Shown: positions 15,301 to 30,300, counted from the first letter of the stretch. The stretch is DNA of 64,000 bases from Membranipora membranacea (GCA_914767715.1 OU612067.1:4278001-4342000); one strand, 5' to 3'. A program made the numbers and translations. The notes: generated from the letters alone by a model not told the origin.

Positions 15301-18300
15301 ACTGTACCACATTGGTGTACGAGTTAGTTATTTGGATAAATGACGACTGGTAGACAGCGTGCAGGGAAAACAATGTGCACTGTCACAATTACCATTACAA
15401 AAAATGAATGTTCACAGATAACAGTGAACCAAGGTTTAAACTACTAGGATTCATTAGTTGCACCTGATTTCTTTAATGCTTGACCGTTGTTTTGCTGATG
15501 AAATATACAAAGGGTCACTGTTTCTCTTTCAGTATTTCATTACCATTTCAGTTTTTGCACCAAATTCCTGTTTGATTCCATCTAGCCATCAGAAATTTAG
15601 TAAACATCATCATAAACAGATGTGAGTACCTTTGTGAATGATGATCATTAATTACAAAATTATTTTGGGGAGTTGCTCTTTTGTTTTGATTCTATATACC
15701 AATGTAGTCGACATACAATTAAGAGCTTTCTAAGCTAATTCCAGGATTTTCGACTTTCATACCATTCTACCTTCATTCCAGCTAATTTCAATCCCGTTGG
15801 CGTTTATTCGAACGGACGTTCATTCCAATCTCCTGCACACACCAGCATATGATATGATCAAATTCTAGGGTGCATGACCTGATTTGTCGATTTGTATTTT
15901 TAACAAGAATTCGATCTCAAATAAATATTTTTGTTACGCCAATTCTTGTTGGGGGATAAGATGAAACTATTAAAATCATTGGTTTTCAATCAAATCGCTT
16001 TAGTCTTCTGTAAAGAAGACTTAATACTATTCTGCATTGAATCACCAACAAGGAGTGAGTACGACCTGGCGAAGTGCACAAGGGCACCCGGAAAACAGGG
16101 AGCACTGTGCACATTTGGAACGATTTTATTAGAAATAGATCATGGCATTGTTTTTCATTGTACGAAAAAAGACAACATGCATTAATTATCCCTCTAAAAT
16201 GTTACACCTTAAGGATGTCATGGCAAGTTTTGGACGCTTCTAATTTGTTATAACTAGCATAATTCCTTTAAAGTCAGTTGATATTCATTGATAGGGGAAG
16301 TCCTATTTCAATATTGGTCTAAGTTCACAATTTTAACAAATATAACTCGCTGGTGTAAATATGATTACGATAGCCTAAGGGCACTGTCAATTATACCACA
16401 TGTCAATAATTTCCTTTATATTTTATGGTTGAATATTTTAGTGGTAAATGCATTTAGAGAAACAAATTATAAAATGGTAATTCAGGTCTGATACCTTTTC
16501 AGGAGGATGTGTCCCCTGTTTGACTATGGGTTTCTTTACTATTTTTTAATAGCTATAGGCAAAAAGCAGTAATGACCAGATTTTGCAAATGGAATTTTTC
16601 AACTTAGCTAATTTTTAAGCTTTGTATTTCTTAAGTTTGTCAACCTTAAAAAATTAATACAAAAAATACCTTAAAGGGCAACCAAGGTTTCGCAGCAATG
16701 CATTAATGGGTAGCAAAGAATGTGCTGGGCAGCATCAGCTTTGTGCATTACGCGATGCAAAACTCAAAGTAGTTGCTGACTCTAAGCTGGGTAACACTTC
16801 AGTTTAGGGGAGGTTCCAAGACTTTGCTGTAATAATTATAGAGCACAGGCTAAATAATAACAGGAACAGGAAACTGCTATGTGGTATTCTCTTTTAGCTG
16901 AGTTTGAGTGCCTGAGGGAAGAAATGTTTCACAAGAATTCTGGCTGAATAATCATCCGAATTATATTTTGTCTTTTTTACCCATGCAGAAGGTGCAATCT
17001 GCTATTAATCAATGGCCATCAATGAGAAGTTGTTTGAAACCTTGGTTGCACTTTAAGTTGAATGACACTAGCCTTGTCACACGGTGACAGGTTTTGGTTT
17101 TCAGACAGTTTCGATATACAATACTAGAACCCCTCCAAGTCCTGGAGTGAGAGTTTACATTAAAGGCTAAACATTGTCTATGAAAAGTTTTGAATATGAT
17201 CACATTTATGGTATTTATACTTGCCTTAGATCCCTTTAAACTTGCAATGAAGGGGACCAGGTTGACAGTTCAATATAAATTTTTACGTTTTTTTCACTCA
17301 ATCCATAACTTTGTTAGTCGTATTTTTGTATTATATTTCCGTGTTCAATAGAAATTTCACTGATTAAAAACCTTCAACATGAAACAAATAAATAGTGTGC
17401 GTTACAGCATGTTGTGATGCCATAATCTTAACAATATCAGATAATGCGGACAGAGCATACAATCAAATTGCACCACAACAAGCTGGGTATAGATATGCTT
17501 ACAAAAGCTCAGTCTTTGGTTTACGAGTATAATTAACCAAGTATCATCTATGCCTTGTCTGCTTTAAATGGCCACCCTTATTTAACAGCATAAATTCTTC
17601 AATGCAATCATAAATGTTCAATTGTTCACGCTTATTGGTGGTCACCAATTGCATTTAGTACTGCAGGTAGTTGCCCCTTCTTTGTACAAGTGGAAACAAC
17701 TCTAATGTTTCAAACTGTTGATATGGTAAAATCAGGAAGGGTCCCTGATCAAAGCAAATAATTGTTGTAACATGAATAATATTTATTGTCATCTCGGAAA
17801 GGATCGTGTGCGTGAATACACATAGAGTGGGAATTTTCTATACATTGTTTGGTGGTTGATTGATAAAAGCTTGTAGACCAGTAAAACAATCTTTACCGAA
17901 AGTCATGTGGCGGATAACATAATACGATGTAAGCTTAATTTGTAGAGCGATATGGCCAATCTCTTCAGCCCGGGCAATAAATGGCTCAGAACTTTTGAGA
18001 ATCGGCATAGGCACAATTAATTTGTTTTGTCGAAAACGTAGTTTTTAACAAGGAGGTAATTATGATAAAATCAACCACTTGGACTAACTTGTGCAATAAG
18101 AAACTCAAATCAAAATCAACCTGCTACTAATCAAATCAACCAATCAACATCTCCATTTCCAAAGCTACTTTCTCCAGTGTTGGCTAGATGTGAACATTTT
18201 TAACGTATTTGTGAAATGTGAACTGCTTAGCCTGAAAGAAAGGCTTCAAAGGGAAAACTGTGCGGCTAAAAAAATTTTGTGGTGAGAAAACAGCACAGTG

Positions 18301-21300
18301 GTAAAAATTGTCCTGTTGGGAAAATTGTTTGGTGGGAAAATGGCTTGTTGAGCGAATGACTAGGTGGAAAAAAGAATTGGTGGGAAATCGTCCAGGTGGG
18401 AAACTAGATTGGTGGGGAAACATCCAGGTAGGAAATTGGCACAGTGGGAAATAAACCAGGTGGGATAATGGCTCGGTGGGAAAATGTACAGGTGGGAAAA
18501 CGGCAGAGTGGGAAAACAGGAAGTTGGAAAACTGCTTGGTGGGAAAATGACATTGGGAAAATGGGGCGGATTCCTCCCAGTCAGCATTAATTATCTTATA
18601 ATTTGCTCTCTTGTTACAAAAGTGTCAACATGCGTCAATATCCAAGTATAAACTGAATAGCTGTTGCAAATTAAGATTTTTACATACCAGTCACCACACC
18701 ACAATTCAAAAAGACAATGTTGTTTTTAATAAGGAATTGAATTCATCGTAACGTTGCGATAGACAATTCATAATTATGATGCGTAACTAACCTGGTCTGC
18801 ATCCATCTTCATCCACGACTGTCTGTCCTTCTTCACATGAACATACCTCTAAGAACACCTCAAACCCAGAATCACACTCACATTCATTGGAAGTCTCATC
18901 GCATGAAGCAAACGGCAATCCATCACAAGCTCTTTGGTTAGGCTGATCGCCACATGCATCACCTAGGTCAGCTAAAATCATAGGATTTTTGTATGTGTAT
19001 GTCTCTTGTTGTTATGATGCCTCCAGCAAACATTATGAAAATGCTCTAAATTCAGCTTTGGGACTTCATCTCGTCATAGGTGGTACACATAATCTTGGTC
19101 TTGACCCCCAAGGAAGACCATTAGGTTGGGTCGAATTAGTAGTTTTCACTTTTTTACAGTACAAGATTTTGATTATCACAATCATTACCGATTTCACAGC
19201 CCGGAGCATCGATATCATTTCCATCAGGGTCTTGTTGAGTAGGTAACTCTGTCATGTCTACTGGACAAGCGCATAGACCTTCAAACTCCTCATAGCCATC
19301 TTCACATACACAGACATCCTCATCTCCACATTCTGCATTGTCTAATCCATCACAAGCTCTTTGGTTAGGTTGATCGCCACATGCATCACCAAGTGCAGCT
19401 AAAATCAGAGGATTTTTGTATGTGTATGTCTCTTGTTGTCATGATGCCTCCAGCAAACATTATGGAAATGCTTTAAATTCAGCTTTGGGACTTTATCTTG
19501 TAGTAGGTGGTCCACATAAATTTGATCATGACGTCCAAGGAAGACCTTCAAGTTGGGTTGATTCAATAGTGTTCACTTTTTGCAGTACAAGATATTTGAT
19601 TATCGCAATCATTACCGACTTCACAGCCTGGAGCATCGATATCATTTCCATCAGCGTCCTGTTGAGTAGGTAACTCTGTCATGTCTATTGGACAAGCGCA
19701 TAGACCTTCAAACTCCTCATAGCCATCTTCACATACACAGACATCATCATCTCCACATTCTGCGTTGTCTAGCAGATCACAAGCTCTTTGGTTGGGCTGA
19801 TCGCCACATGCATCACCAAGACCAGCTACAGGTACAATATTAATTCATTTTTATTCATTGATTATTCCTGTTAGCCGTGAAACCTCAGAACAGAGACTCG
19901 TGTAACTTACTCTCTTAGTCAGCATTAATTATCTTATAATTTGCTCTCTAGTTACAAAAGTGTCCACATGCGTCAATATCCAAGTCTAAACTGAATAGAT
20001 CTGGCAAATTAAGATTTTTACATACCAGTCACCACACCACCATTAAAAAAGAAAATGTTGTTTTTAATAAGGAATTGAATTCATCATAACGTTGCGATAG
20101 ACAATTCATAATTATGATGCGTAACTAACCTGGTCTGCATCCATCTTCATCCACGACTGTCTGTCCTTCTTCACATGAACATACCTCTAAGAACACCTCA
20201 AACCCAGAATCACATTCACATTCATTGGAAGTCTCATCGCATGAAGCAAACGGCAATCCATCACAAGCTCTTTGGTTAGGCTGATCGTCACATGCATCAC
20301 CTAGGTCAGCTAAAATCAGAGGATGTTTGTATGTGTATGCCTCTTGTTGTTATGATGCCTCCAGCAAACATTATGGAAATGCTTTAAATTCAGCTTTGGG
20401 ACTTTATCTCGTCGTAGGTGGTTCACATAATCTTGGTATTGACCCCCAAGGAAGACCATTAAGCTGGGTCGATTCAATAGTTCTCACGCTTTTACAGTAC
20501 AAGATATTTGATTATCACAATCATTACCGACTTCACAGCCCGGAGCATCGATATCATTTCCATCAGCGTCCTGTTGAGTAGGTAACTCTGTCATGTCTAC
20601 TGGACAAGCGCATAGACCTTCAAACTCCTCATAGCCATCTTCACATACACAGACATCCTCCTCTCCACATTCTGCGTTGTCTAATCCATCACAAGCTCTC
20701 TGGTTAGGCTGATCGCCACATGCATCACCTAGGTCAGCTGAAATCAGAAGATTTTTGTATGTGTATGTCTCTTGTTGTTATGATGCCTCCAGCAAACATT
20801 ATGGAAATGCTTTAAATTTAGCTTTGGGACTTTATCTCGTCGTAGGTGGTTCACATGATCTTGGTTTTTACAACCAAGGAAGACCATTACGCTGGGTTGA
20901 TTCAATAGTGTTCACTTTTTGTAGTACAAGATATTTGATTATCGCAATCATTACCGACTTCACAGCCTGGAGCATCGATATCATTTCCATCAGCGTCCTG
21001 TTGAGTAGGTAACTCTGTCATGTCTATTGGACAAGCGCATAGACCTTCAAACTCCTCATAGCCATCTTCACATACACAGACATCATCATCTCCACATTCT
21101 GCGTTGTCTAGCAGATCACAAGCTCTTTGGTTGGGCTGATCGCCACATGCATCACCAAGACCAGCTACAGGTACAATATTTATTCATTTTTATTCATTGA
21201 TTATTCCTGTTAGCCGTGAAACCTCAGAACAGAGACTCGTGTAACTTACTCTCTTAGTCAGCATTAATTATCTTATAATTTGCTCTCTAGTTACAAAAGT

Positions 21301-24300
21301 GTCCACATGCGTCAATATCCAAGTCTAAACTGAATAGATCTGGCAAATTAAGATTTTTACATACCAGTCACCACACCACCATTAAAAAAGAAAATGTTGT
21401 TTTTAATAAGGAATTGAATTCATCATAACGTTGCGATAGACAATTCATAATTATGATGCGTAACTAACCTGGTCTGCATCCATCTTCATCCACGACTGTC
21501 TGTCCTTCTTCACATGAACATACCTCTAAGAACACCTCAAACCCAGAATCACACTCACATTCATTGGAAGTCTCATCGCATGAAGCAAACGGCAATCCAT
21601 CACAAGCTCTTTGGTTAGGCTGATCGTCACATGCATCACCTAGGTCAGCTAAAATCAGAGGATGTTTGTATGTGTATGCCTCTTGTTGTTATGATGCCTC
21701 CAGCAAACATTATGGAAATGCTTTAAATTCAGCTTTGGGACTTTATCTCGTCGTAGGTGGTTCACATAATCTTGGTATTGACCCCCAAGGAAGACCATTA
21801 AGCTGGGTCGATTCAATAGTTCTCACGCTTTTACAGTACAAGATATTTGATTATCACAATCATTACCGACTTCACAGCCCGGAGCATCGATATCATTTCC
21901 ATCAGCATCCTGTTGAGTAGGTAACTCTGTCATGTCTACTGGACAAGCGCATAGACCTTCAAACTCCTCATAGCCATCTTCACATACACAGACATCCTCC
22001 TCTCCACATTCTGCGTTGTCTAATCCATCACAAGCTCTCTGGTTAGGCTGATCGCCACATGCATCACCTAGGTCAGCTGAAATCAGAAGATTTTTGTATG
22101 TGTATGTCTCTTGTTGTTATGATGCCTCCAGCAAACATTATGGAAATGCTTTAAATTTAGCTTTGGGACTTTATCTCGTCGTAGGTGGTTCACATGATCT
22201 TGGTTTTTACAACCAAGGAAGACCATTACGCTGGGTTGATTCAATAGTGTTCACTTTTTGTAGTACAAGATATTTGATTATCGCAATCATTACCGACTTC
22301 ACAGCCTGGAGCATCGATATCATTTCCATCAGCGTCCTGTTGAGTAGGTAACTCTGTCATGTCTATTGGACAAGCGCATAGACCTTCAAACTCCTCATAG
22401 CCATCTTCACATACACAGACATCATCATCTCCACATTCTGCGTTGTCTAGCAGATCACAAGCTCTTTGGTTGGGCTGATCGCCACATGCATCACCAAGAC
22501 CAGCTACAGGTACAATATTTATTCATTTTTATTCATTGATTATTCCTGTTAGCCGTGAAACCTCAGAACAGAGACTCGTGTAACTTACTCTCTTAGTCAG
22601 CATTAATTATCTTATAATTTGCTCTCTAGTTACAAAAGTGTCCACATGCGTCAATATCCAAGTCTAAACTGAATAGATCTGGCAAATTAAGATTTTTACA
22701 TACCAGTCACCACACCACAATTAAAAAAGAAAATGTTTTTAATAAGGAATTGAATTCATCATAACGTTGCGATAGACAATTCATAATTATGATGCGTAAC
22801 TAACCTGGTCTGCATCCATCTTCATCCACGACTGTCTGTCCTTCTTCACATGAACATACCTCTAAGAACACCTCAAACCCAGAATCACACTCACATTCAT
22901 TGGAAGTCTCATCGCATGAAGCAAACGGCAATCCATCACAAGCTCTTTGGTTAGGCTGATCACCACATGCATCACCTAGGTCAGCTAAAATCAGAGGATG
23001 TTTGTATGTGTATGTCTCTTGTTGTTATGATGCCTCCAGCAAACATTATGGAAATGCTTTAAATTCAGCTTTGGGACTTTATCTCGTCGTAGGTGGTTCA
23101 CATAATCTTGGTATTGACCCCCAAGGAAGACCATTAAGCTGGGTCGATTCAATAGTTCTCACTCTTTTATAGTACAAGATATTTGATTATCACAATCATT
23201 ACCGATTTCACAGCCCGGGGCATCGATATCATTTCCATCAGCATCCTGTTGAGTAGGTAACTCTGTCATGTCTACTGGACAAGCGCATAGACCTTCAAAC
23301 TCCTCATAGCCATCTTCACATACACAGACATCCTCATCTCCACATTCTGCGTTGTCTAACCCATCACAAGCTCTCTGGTTAGGCTGATCGCCACATGCAT
23401 CACCTAGGTCAGCTAAAATCAGAGGATATGTATATGTGTATGCCTCTTGTTGTTATGATGCCTCCAGCAAACATTATGGAAATGCTCTAAATTCAGCTTT
23501 GGGAATTCATCTCGTTGAAGGTGGTTCACATGATCTTGGTCTTGACCCCCAAGGAAGACCATTAATGTGGGTCGATTCAATAGGTCTCACTTTCGTAGTA
23601 CAAGATATTTTCTTATCACAATCATTACCGATTTCACAGCCCGGAGCATCGATATCATTTCCATCAGTATCCTGTTGTGTAGGTAACTCTGTCATGTCTA
23701 CTGGACAAGCGCATAGACCTTCAAACTCCTCATAGCCATCTTCACATACACAGACATCATCATCTCCACATTCTGCATTGTCTAATCCATCACAAGCTCT
23801 TTGGTTAGGCTGATCGCCACATGCATCACCTAGGTCAGCTAAAATCAGAGGATTTTTGTATGTGTATGCCTCTTGTTGTTATGATGCCTCCAGCAAACAT
23901 TATGGAAATGCTCTAAATTCAGCTTTGGGACTCCATTTCGTCGAAGGTGGTTCACATAATCTTGGTATTGACCCCCAAGGAAGACCATTAAGCTGGGTCG
24001 AATTAGTAGTTCTCACTCTTTTACAGTACAAGATATTTGATTATCACAATCATTACCGACTTCACAGCCCGGGGCATCGATATCATTTCCATCAGCGTCC
24101 TGTTGAGTAGGTAACTCTGTCATATCTACTGGACAAGCGCATAGACCTTCAAACTCCTCATAGCCATCTTCACATACACAGACATCATCATCTCCACATT
24201 CTGCATTGTCTAATCCATCACAAGCTCTTTGGTTAGGCTGATCGCCACATGCATCACCTAGGTCAGCTAAAATCAGAGGATTTGTGTATGTGTATGTCTC

Positions 24301-27300
24301 TTGTTGTTATGATGCCTCCAGCAAACATTATGGAAATGCTTTAAATTCAGCTTTGGGACTTTATCTCGTCTTAGGTGGTTCACATGATCTTGGTCTTGAC
24401 CCCCAAGGAAGACCGTTAAGCTGGGTCGATTCAATAGTGTTCACTTTTCGTAGTACAAGCTATTTGATTATCACAATCATTACCGATTTCACAGCCCGGA
24501 GCATCTATATCATTTCCATCAGCGTCCTGTTGAGTAGGTAACTCTGTCATGTCTATTGGACAAGCGCATAGACCTTCAAACTCCTCATAGCCATCTTGAC
24601 ATACACAGACATCATCATCTCCACATTCTGCGTTGTCTAATCCATCACAAGCTCTCTGGTTAGGTTGTTCACCACATGCATCACCTAGCTCAGCTAAAAT
24701 CAGAGGATTTTTGTATGTGTATATCTCTTGTTGTTATGATGCCTCCAGCAAACATTATGGAAATGTTTTTAATTCAGGTTTGGGAAATTATCTTGTAGTA
24801 GGTAGTCCACATAAATTTGATCATGACGTCCTAGGAAGACCTTCAAGTTGGGTCGAATTAGTACTTTTCAATTTTTTGCAGTACAAGATATTTGATTATC
24901 ACAATCATTACCGACTTCACAGCCCGGAGCATCGATATCATTTCCATCAGCGTCCTGTTGAGTTGGTAACTCTGTCATGTCTATTGGACAAGCGCATAGA
25001 CCTTCAAACTCCTCATAGCCATCTTGACATACACAGACATCATCATCCCCACATTCTGCGTTGTCTAATCCATCACAAGCTCTTTGGTTAGGCTGATCGC
25101 CACATGCATCACCTAGGTCAGCTAAAATCAGAGGATTTTTGTATGTGTATGCCTCTTGTTGTTATGATGCCTCCAGCAAACATTATGGAAATGCTTTAAA
25201 TTCAGCTTTGGGACTATATCTCGTCTTAGGTGGTTCATATGATCTTGGTCTTGACCCCCAGGGAAGACCCTTAAGGTGGGTTGATTCAATAGTGTTCACT
25301 TTTCGTAGTACAAGCTATTTTATTATCACAATCATTACCGATTTCACAGCCCGGAGCATCGATATCATTTCCATCAGGGTCCTGTTGTGAAGGTAACTCT
25401 GTCATGTCTACTGGACAAGCGCATAGACCTTCAAACTCCTCATAGCCATCTTGACATACACAGACATCATCATCTCCACATTCTGCGTTGTCTAATCCAT
25501 CACAGGCTCTCTGGTTAGGTTGTTCACCACATGCATCACCAAGACCAGCTACAGTAACAAAATATCTCTTTATCCTTTGTCCCGTGACCTCAATTGTGAG
25601 AACACATATTTATCTCCCCCTCACAGTACACATTTTTGATGTTATAGCATGCATTCTTGCGCTGCAAATGGTTGCATGAGACATTTATCAGAGCTTAAGA
25701 GGAGTTACTGCTACTGTTATTGCGGCTATGAAAATAACATGGACTACATTTTAATTCCTAGCCAATATATAATACACCTGATCAGTAATAAACAAGGCCA
25801 TTCTGTCATGAAAAGAGCAGTTACAAACAACAAGTCAACACCCTAAAATTTAAGACAAAATCATATACTTCGCTTCTCAGCCTATTGGCGAAGATCAAAG
25901 TGTCACTGCCAAAGGCCATTTAGTGCCAGTGCAGTTTTGACAGCTTGCTGCACACCCACGTTCAGGAGATTTCCTATGGCCTCACCTCCAGGATGCATTC
26001 TAGTTTTCTAGGATGTATCACATTCTTTACTATGAGGATTTAGGGCACCTTGCGTCCCTCTTTAGGGGCAGCCCAATCTTCTGTTTCTTACTAAGCAGCA
26101 AAATCATATTTCAAGCAACGAGCAATAGCTGTAGAGTGGTTGAGTGGTAAGGTATTTTCTGCAGGTTTAACAATTAATGGAAATGACTTCAAAGTCAATG
26201 TCTCTTTTTTTAGATCCAGGACTTCTCAGTTACATTAGTTTCTTTTTGCTAAAGCAGTACCTGTTCTACAGCCGGGTGCATCTATCTCTACTCCATTGGC
26301 ATCAATCTCTGTTGGTAATTCTGTCATGTCTACTGGGCAAGCACACAGACCTTCAAACTCCTCATAGCCATCTTCACATACACATACGTTGTCCTCCCCA
26401 CATACTGCATTGTCCAGTAAATCACAAGCTCTACCATTAGGTTCTATCCCACATTTATCACCTAGCTCAGCTGAAATACAGCAAGTAAGGTTGTTTAAAA
26501 TGGCATTCGTTAAGACTAAAGCGATTAAAAGATGGGAGTATTTAACACACAGTTTGAATTCTACTCGTAGAGGAGGGGACATCTTATCAAAAACTGGTAC
26601 GACAGAATGTAATATTCGTTTTTGATCTCCTTGAGACACGGTGACAAGGCAGGGATGGAGGTATTTTGTACCATTGTCAGTTTTATACTCAGACGTATTG
26701 TCATCTGGAAGATGTTCTTTTTTTGGTGTAGAACTAGGTGAATAAATACACAAGAACATATTATTAGGATTTTATGTGGTGTATAAGTATGATAAGTTCA
26801 TATTTCCCTTACCTAAGACACAAGCTTCTTCTGTCACTTCATCAAGTGTCATACCAGTTCGACAAACACAGTTCTCAAGGGACTCCGAGGCTGTGAATGT
26901 CTCATCACATTTGCACTTGTTGAGTTCACATGAAGAGAAATCTATATTAGCACAGGCTTCAAGTGTAAATCTTCGCCCGCATTTGTCGCCAACCCGAGCT
27001 GAAAACAAAATTTTACAAGTTTCTTATTTGACAAAATGCTGACCTGGCATTGTTTGACACACAGACGTGAGCATCACCTTGTTAATCCTAGTGAAGTTCC
27101 AAGCCTAGTGCTGCATTTCATATGCAATAAGTTTCTGCATTCAAGCTCTTTCCAATAACAAGCGCAACGGTCTGACAACGCCATGACTGGTAGAGACCAG
27201 ACATAAGATAGTTATTGTATAACCAACAACTGAAATATCGTCAGATAAAAATATTGTTCAAAATCCAAAATATTCATTTCATATTGTTACAAATATTGAT

Positions 27301-30300
27301 GGTTCTGACATAATGAGATTGAGATGAATAGATATTGGATGGCTTGATGTTAACAGAAACAAAATTAATCGCTCGATAAAGTAATTGAAAGGCCTTTTTT
27401 TGCAGCAGCCTCAGAACAGTCACTTTAAATCAACAATACACACCAGGTTCACAGAGCTCTGAAAATTCATTTAGGGTGTCTCCAGGTCCGCAGAGACAGC
27501 CGTCACCATCACCATCTACTACAAATGTGTCATCACATTCACACTTGCCGTCCTTACAGCAAGCCATAAGCATTCTATCACAGGCAAACATATTCTGCGG
27601 CTCAGAACAACTGTCACCGACAAGTGCTGTCAAAAAAACACCAAAAAGAAATGAATTTATGATAAAGAAATGTATAGTATATTTAGATTCTCATTTTTTT
27701 CTTCAGATGATAATGATAATTGTTACAGATTTTGATTTTGTTTGTCAGCTTCAGGTAATTTTTCACTGTCTGACTGGTAGTCATTTCTGATTTGATACTG
27801 ACATGTCATTACACCTGTTTTTATTAATCACAAATATCAAGCTTTCTTTTAATAATGGGATTGGGGTTTGGTGAAGATTCTGTTGAAGAGTTAATTAACC
27901 TAGATACATCATAGACGGTCAGTCTCACTCGATGACCTGTAGTTTGGTAGCGAGCGGTCAGTCTCACCCGATGACCTGTAGTTTGGTAGCGAGCAACTCA
28001 TTTTAAGAATTATGTCTCCATCATAACTGGTCAATTTGCATATTCATATTGCATGATTCACCAAAGACATTGCTTCCACCAACAAAAAGCAAACTGAAAG
28101 TTCGCAGACCCACAATGACATAACCTGAGAGGGTTGATTTTATTAAGCTAAAATGGGAGGTGGCTTTTAAAATGTCTCTTATTGGTTAAAACTTTTCATT
28201 TGCCATGTAGACATGAAAAAGAAATTCTAAACATCAAAAGAACCCCATCTTACCTGGAACGCAAACATCCCCGTCTAATCGGGTTCCTGGAGCACAAACA
28301 CATACACCGTTTTCTGGTACAAACCCTTCGTCACAAACACACCGGAAATCTGCTCCGCAGTTTGAATATGCTAGCAGGTCACATGCTTGCATGGTGAGAT
28401 TACGTCCGCATTCAGAGCCAATCAAGGCTGGCGTAAGGAAAAATTTAGAAACACATTACTGACAATGATATGATAACTAAAAATACCTAACAGATGGTCA
28501 ACTTTTCTTCTTATTAATAGGGAAAGTAGTGAATTATAAATTATCATGAAATGAGTCATGCGGTCAACTCATGAAAAATCAGTAACTAAACGGTTAACCA
28601 TAGGTTCAATAGTGAATTATTAAGTCTATGGGTCTAACACTTTTTTGCCTCACCAAGTCTATTAGGTACGTTCCATTTTGCTATATTGTCTTCCTTGCAT
28701 AACATGATGTCAAAAATATAATTCACTACTGTTGATCAATATTTTAGTATTAGCTGTCTAGATTGACTACTTGTGTGTAAGTTATTATAATAATTTTGCT
28801 AATTTCAAAAATTGCATCAACTCATCCTGAGTGTCCACTCACCTAGCTCACATCCATTCTGTGAATCGCACACACTATAGCCTGGTGCACACACACAGGA
28901 GCCTCCTTTCTCTGAAGTGGCTTGTCCATCTACACACTGACACGTGCCACTGCTTGCATCGCATAACGCAGTCAAGGGAATAACAGCACATGGGTCCTCA
29001 ATCACATCATCATTTGTAGACACAGTGCAAGCGGAACCTGGTATTACTGGAAATATGAAAGCAAAAGTATTATAACCCTTGGCCGAAACATTAGAGAGTT
29101 GTATCCACTTTTTGACGACAAATATTGAAAATAATGCAGATGGTTTTACTAGCACTGACAATAATAACCAAATGTAAGGGAGCAAGGAAATTTTGAAAAA
29201 GCTAACACAGCTCGGATCGATAACTTTGATGCACTTGATTGTTAACATACCCGGCGCCAGTATGAGATCAGCAACAGAATAGACCAGTGTTCCATCAGAG
29301 TTAGCATTACTCATGGAGGGTAGGTTTATCACAGCGGGTGTATTCGAGATTGGCAGAGTGAATGTGATAGCCGGGTTTACACCAGAGTTCATTCCAATCT
29401 GTAGCACAATGACCACAATTCACTTGAGTGCCTGACATGCCTAATTAAACTCTCAACTGTATCCATGAATTATATTGCTCAAGTCTCTGGCAATAACTGT
29501 TTATGCAAGGAGACAAGTTTAGGAGTTAAGACATGTAGGAGTGTAGAGTGTTATGTTACCCATCAGCAGAGGAGAACCACACCATAGCATCTATTTCTTA
29601 GAAATATTGATACTCTTTGTGTGCAACTTAAGCTGTATTCAAGATGAGCCTGGCCAGCCCAGGCTCCCTACACCTGACTGTAGATCACGCTGGTGGCACA
29701 TTCGTAGAAGTGAGCACATCCAAATGCAGGTCAGTTTTGATAACTTTTATCTAATGAAATCATGTGTTATTGTGAAAATTATGATGTTGTACTTATTAGC
29801 AGATGATAATGTCATGGGTGGAAGCTGCATTGTATTATTGGTGACATACCTGGTTTCCGCTAGAGCCTCCTAGATTTTCGATTGTCTCATACTTGAATAT
29901 AACGAACACCTCCCCAAAATCATCAGCTACCACAACTGCCTGGAATGTGTTTGCTCCCTTCAAACAGTTCAAACAGAAGGTGAGAATCCTTTCAAAAAGA
30001 GTTTCATTACACCGCCATAAATCACTTTAAAAGATAATTTAAAGGTTTACTAAGATTATATCCAAGATTGATTTGGACCACGGGTTACACAAAATCCACC
30101 TAAGTTCAGGCTGAATTTTAATACCAAAACACTTGTATCGAGGATATTCGGTTTGGAAAGTTCCCTTATAAAAATAAATCATTTGTTTGTTAGAACAAGT
30201 AACACATCTCACCGTTTCAGAACTGACGAATGAGGCTACAGCATCCCAAGTAGCAATCATGGCCCATGTGCCACAGAAGTTGTTTCGGAAGACATTCTTA

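Larger units (their letters stand above)
14158..18575. mobile_element. 4.4 kb foldback-like element with inverted minisatellite arms
   Basis: Array intron sequence runs normally to GTAGTACAAGATAT (about 14157) and breaks off. It resumes at CTCCCAGTCAGC (about 18576) inside the intron that normally follows a B exon. Between lie a left arm of TTTTCCCACC-type repeats (14158-14353), about 3.9 kb of mostly unique DNA, and a right arm of the same repeats inverted (18236-18575). One C exon and about 120 bases of intron expected here are missing. Inverted, internally repetitive ends are the hallmark of foldback elements. No transposase frame is visible, so the copy is non-autonomous or the event was a rearrangement. 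Flanking exons 18792 and 13751 remain phase-compatible, so the gene should still splice across it. Confidence 0.7.

Noticed and set aside
14156-18587. FPT/FPP-rich ORFs on both strands at the edges of the insert
   Set aside because: They are translations of the 16-17-bp minisatellite, not proteins.
3815-25390. Some 17 repeated plus-strand ORFs of about 85 codons (MYVYVSCCYDASSKHYG...)
   Set aside because: They are antisense to the array introns and the ends of the A exons. They recur only because the intron is repeated, and they carry stops or shifts in several copies. The minus-strand exons have matching phases and conserved cysteines.
3588-25548. CRISPR-like array or bacterial repeat protein
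   Set aside because: Repeats are 180-210 bp exons with spliceosomal introns, SINEs and MITEs nearby. The DNA is eukaryotic.
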